This document shows, piece after piece, positions 62,681 to 64,000 of a stretch of 64,000 nt of DNA (its first letter is position 1; each line of letters starts with the position of its first letter). Made by a program: the position numbers and the translations under genes. The stretch spans positions 186,001-250,000 of the forward strand of contig NZ_LR026978.1 in the NCBI RefSeq assembly GCF_900604315.1, written 5' to 3'. The DNA comes from [Erwinia] mediterraneensis. GTDB taxonomy: Bacteria > Pseudomonadota > Gammaproteobacteria > Enterobacterales > Enterobacteriaceae. Under the pieces are notes generated by a model. The model saw nothing but the letters and a program-made list of their open reading frames with translations, searched no databases and was not told where the DNA came from.

Positions 62681-62745
62681 GTGTCCCGTTACAAATTTAC
62701 GGTGCATTGGTGAAAGGCGCCGCAATGGCGCCTCTCCATCTCCTG

Positions 62746-63657
62746 TCAGGCCTCGTTGCTCTGCGGTGCAGCCTCGGTTGCAGACTGCTCACCGTCATGC
62801 AGCGGTGCCGGCAGGTTCATCATTTTAGCCAGCAGGCTTGCCAGTTTATAGCGCATTTCCGGGCGGCGGATGATCATATCAATCGCGCCTTTTTCGATCA
62901 GAAACTCACTGCGCTGGAAGCCCGGCGGCAGCTTTTCACGCACCGTCTGCTCGATAACGCGCGGTCCGGCAAAGCCGATCAGCGCTTTAGGCTCAGCGAC
63001 GTTAAGATCGCCCAGCATCGCGAAGCTGGCGGAGACGCCACCCATGGTCGGGTCGGTCAGTACGGAAATATAAGGCAGACCGCGCTCGCGCATTTTCGCC
63101 AGCGCCGCACTGGTTTTCGCCATCTGCATCAGCGACATCAGCGCTTCCTGCATACGGGCACCGCCACTGGCAGAGAAGCAAATCAGCGGGCAGTTGTCTT
63201 CCAGTGCCTGCTCTACGGCACGCACAAAACGCGCGCCTACCACGGAACCCATAGAGCCGCCCATAAAGGCGAACTCAAAGGCCGCAGCAACGACCGGCAT
63301 CCCGTACAGCTGGCCTTTCATCACCACCAGCGCATCTTTCTCTTCGGTATCTTTCTGCGCCGCAGCCAGACGATCCTTATATTTTTTCGAATCGCGGAAC
63401 TTGAGAATATCTTTCGGCTCAAGTTCGCTACCCAGCTCCACCATGGTGCCCTGATCCAGCATGCTGTTCAGGCGTTCACGGGCATGCATACGCATGTGGT
63501 GGTCGCATTTCGGGCAGACCTCCAGGTTACGCTCCAGCTCGGCACGGTACAGTACCTGACCGCAGCTGTCGCACTTCGTCCAGACGCCTTCCGGAATGTT
63601 AGCTCTGCGCGTCGGCGTGATATTGCTCTTATTAAGAATGCGTTCAATCCAGCTCAT
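62746..63657 (-). CDS. accD: Acetyl-CoA carboxylase carboxyltransferase subunit beta
   Basis: AccD forms the carboxyltransferase with AccA. The 303-residue product has the N-terminal zinc ribbon ([23 protein letters not shown]) and the crotonase-like core ([27 protein letters not shown]). The ATG at 63657 follows AAGG and matches the family start; the frame extends to 63753. Confidence 0.97.
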   Translation of the reverse strand: MSWIERILNKSNITPTRRANIPEGVWTKCDSCGQVLYRAELERNLEVCPKCDHHMRMHARERLNSMLDQGTMVELGSELEPKDILKFRDSKKYKDRLAAAQKDTEEKDALVVMKGQLYGMPVVAAAFEFAFMGGSMGSVVGARFVRAVEQALEDNCPLICFSASGGARMQEALMSLMQMAKTSAALAKMRERGLPYISVLTDPTMGGVSASFAMLGDLNVAEPKALIGFAGPRVIEQTVREKLPPGFQRSEFLIEKGAIDMIIRRPEMRYKLASLLAKMMNLPAPLHDGEQSATEAAPQSNEA

Positions 63658-63703
63658 TGATGACCTTTCTGTTTGAATCTGACCTGGTCCAGTCTTCTTG
63701 TTG

Positions 63704-63725
63704 CTGCTGAAATCGTCTTCAGCAG
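63704..63725. other. Hairpin upstream of accD
   Basis: CTGCTGAA (63704-63711) pairs perfectly with TTCAGCAG (63718-63725), between the dedA stop and the accD start. With no T-run it is more likely a leader structure than a terminator. Confidence 0.4.
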
Positions 63726-63806
63726 GCCATAGATGTCGCTCATTAAACCACAACCCGCCCGGACTGTGGATAAAAATCTGGTCGAACCGCTGCGCACTGC
63801 CCGCTT

Positions 63807-64000
63807 TTACGGCTGTTTTTGCTGGCGATTCTGGCGGCGATGGCGCCAGATTTCAATAATGCCCGGCAGGATAGAGACGATGATAATCGCCACGATCAAC
63901 AGCTTCAGGTTCTCCTGAATCACCGGCAGATCGCCAAACAGGTAACCTGCGTAGGTGAACAGCAGCACCCAGGCCAGCGCTCCGGCGACGTTATACAGGG
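63807..64000 (-). CDS. dedA: DedA, C-terminal end (runs off the right edge)
   Basis: The minus-strand frame reads into the window and ends with TAA at 63807, giving 64 codons. The sequence [54 protein letters not shown] matches the end of the E. coli DedA (SNARE-associated/VTT family) membrane protein, and dedA precedes accD in E. coli. Confidence 0.88.
   Translation of the reverse strand, partial: LYNVAGALAWVLLFTYAGYLFGDLPVIQENLKLLIVAIIIVSILPGIIEIWRHRRQNRQQKQP

Overview
The window is chromosomal DNA from an enterobacterium. Nearly every gene has a close counterpart in the E. coli K-12 stretch running from the rcs genes through gyrA, nrdAB, nuo, ackA-pta and hisJQMP to purF and accD. The departures from E. 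coli suggest a relative in the Erwiniaceae (Pantoea, Erwinia or Mixta type), but the genus cannot be settled by reading alone. Those departures are: no ompC/micF beside rcsD; rcsC directly downstream of gyrA; no yfcE, yfcG or folX; a dal-type arabinitol locus; and one amino-acid binding protein where E. coli has two (HisJ and ArgT). I see no tRNA, rRNA, CRISPR array, prophage or insertion sequence.

Positions 1-9.5 kb: the N-terminal part of a large secreted Ig-like adhesin (minus strand, running off the left edge), a structured 780-base gap, an MFS transporter, and the Rcs envelope-stress phosphorelay (rcsD-rcsB facing rcsC across a shared terminator). Positions 9.5-17.2 kb: gyrA and ubiG diverge, then nrdA-nrdB-yfaE (class Ia ribonucleotide reductase with its ferredoxin), preceded by a clear NrdR/DnaA control region. 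Positions 17.2-22.3 kb: a pair of related palindromic repeats, then yfaY, elaB, opgD, a UspA-type protein and elaA.

Positions 22.4-37.7 kb: the complete 13-gene nuo operon on the minus strand (nuoA to nuoN, with nuoC and nuoD fused), encoding respiratory complex I. Two gaps of about 210 bases inside it (nuoG/nuoF and nuoM/nuoL) hold hairpins but no gene. Positions 38.4-50.2 kb: lrhA, alaA, yfbR, yfbT, yfbU, yfbV, ackA-pta, yfcD, yfcF and yfcH, all conserved housekeeping genes. Positions 50.2-54.2 kb: the main accessory insertion, a D-arabinitol locus with a transporter, a dehydrogenase and a divergent SorC-type regulator, but no xylulokinase gene.

Positions 54.2-64 kb: hisP-hisM-hisQ-hisJ (a basic amino-acid ABC importer) with a full 127-base ERIC element between hisQ and hisJ and a sigma-54/NtrC-type control region upstream. 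After it come ubiX, purF-cvpA under a PurR box, dedD, folC, accD and the end of dedA.

Most of the window is ordinary core genome. The points most worth a second look are the adhesin and its upstream region, the binding protein with mixed HisJ/ArgT features behind a nitrogen-control promoter, the dal locus without a kinase, and the paired palindromic repeats after yfaE. I did not find convincing evidence of an entirely new system.
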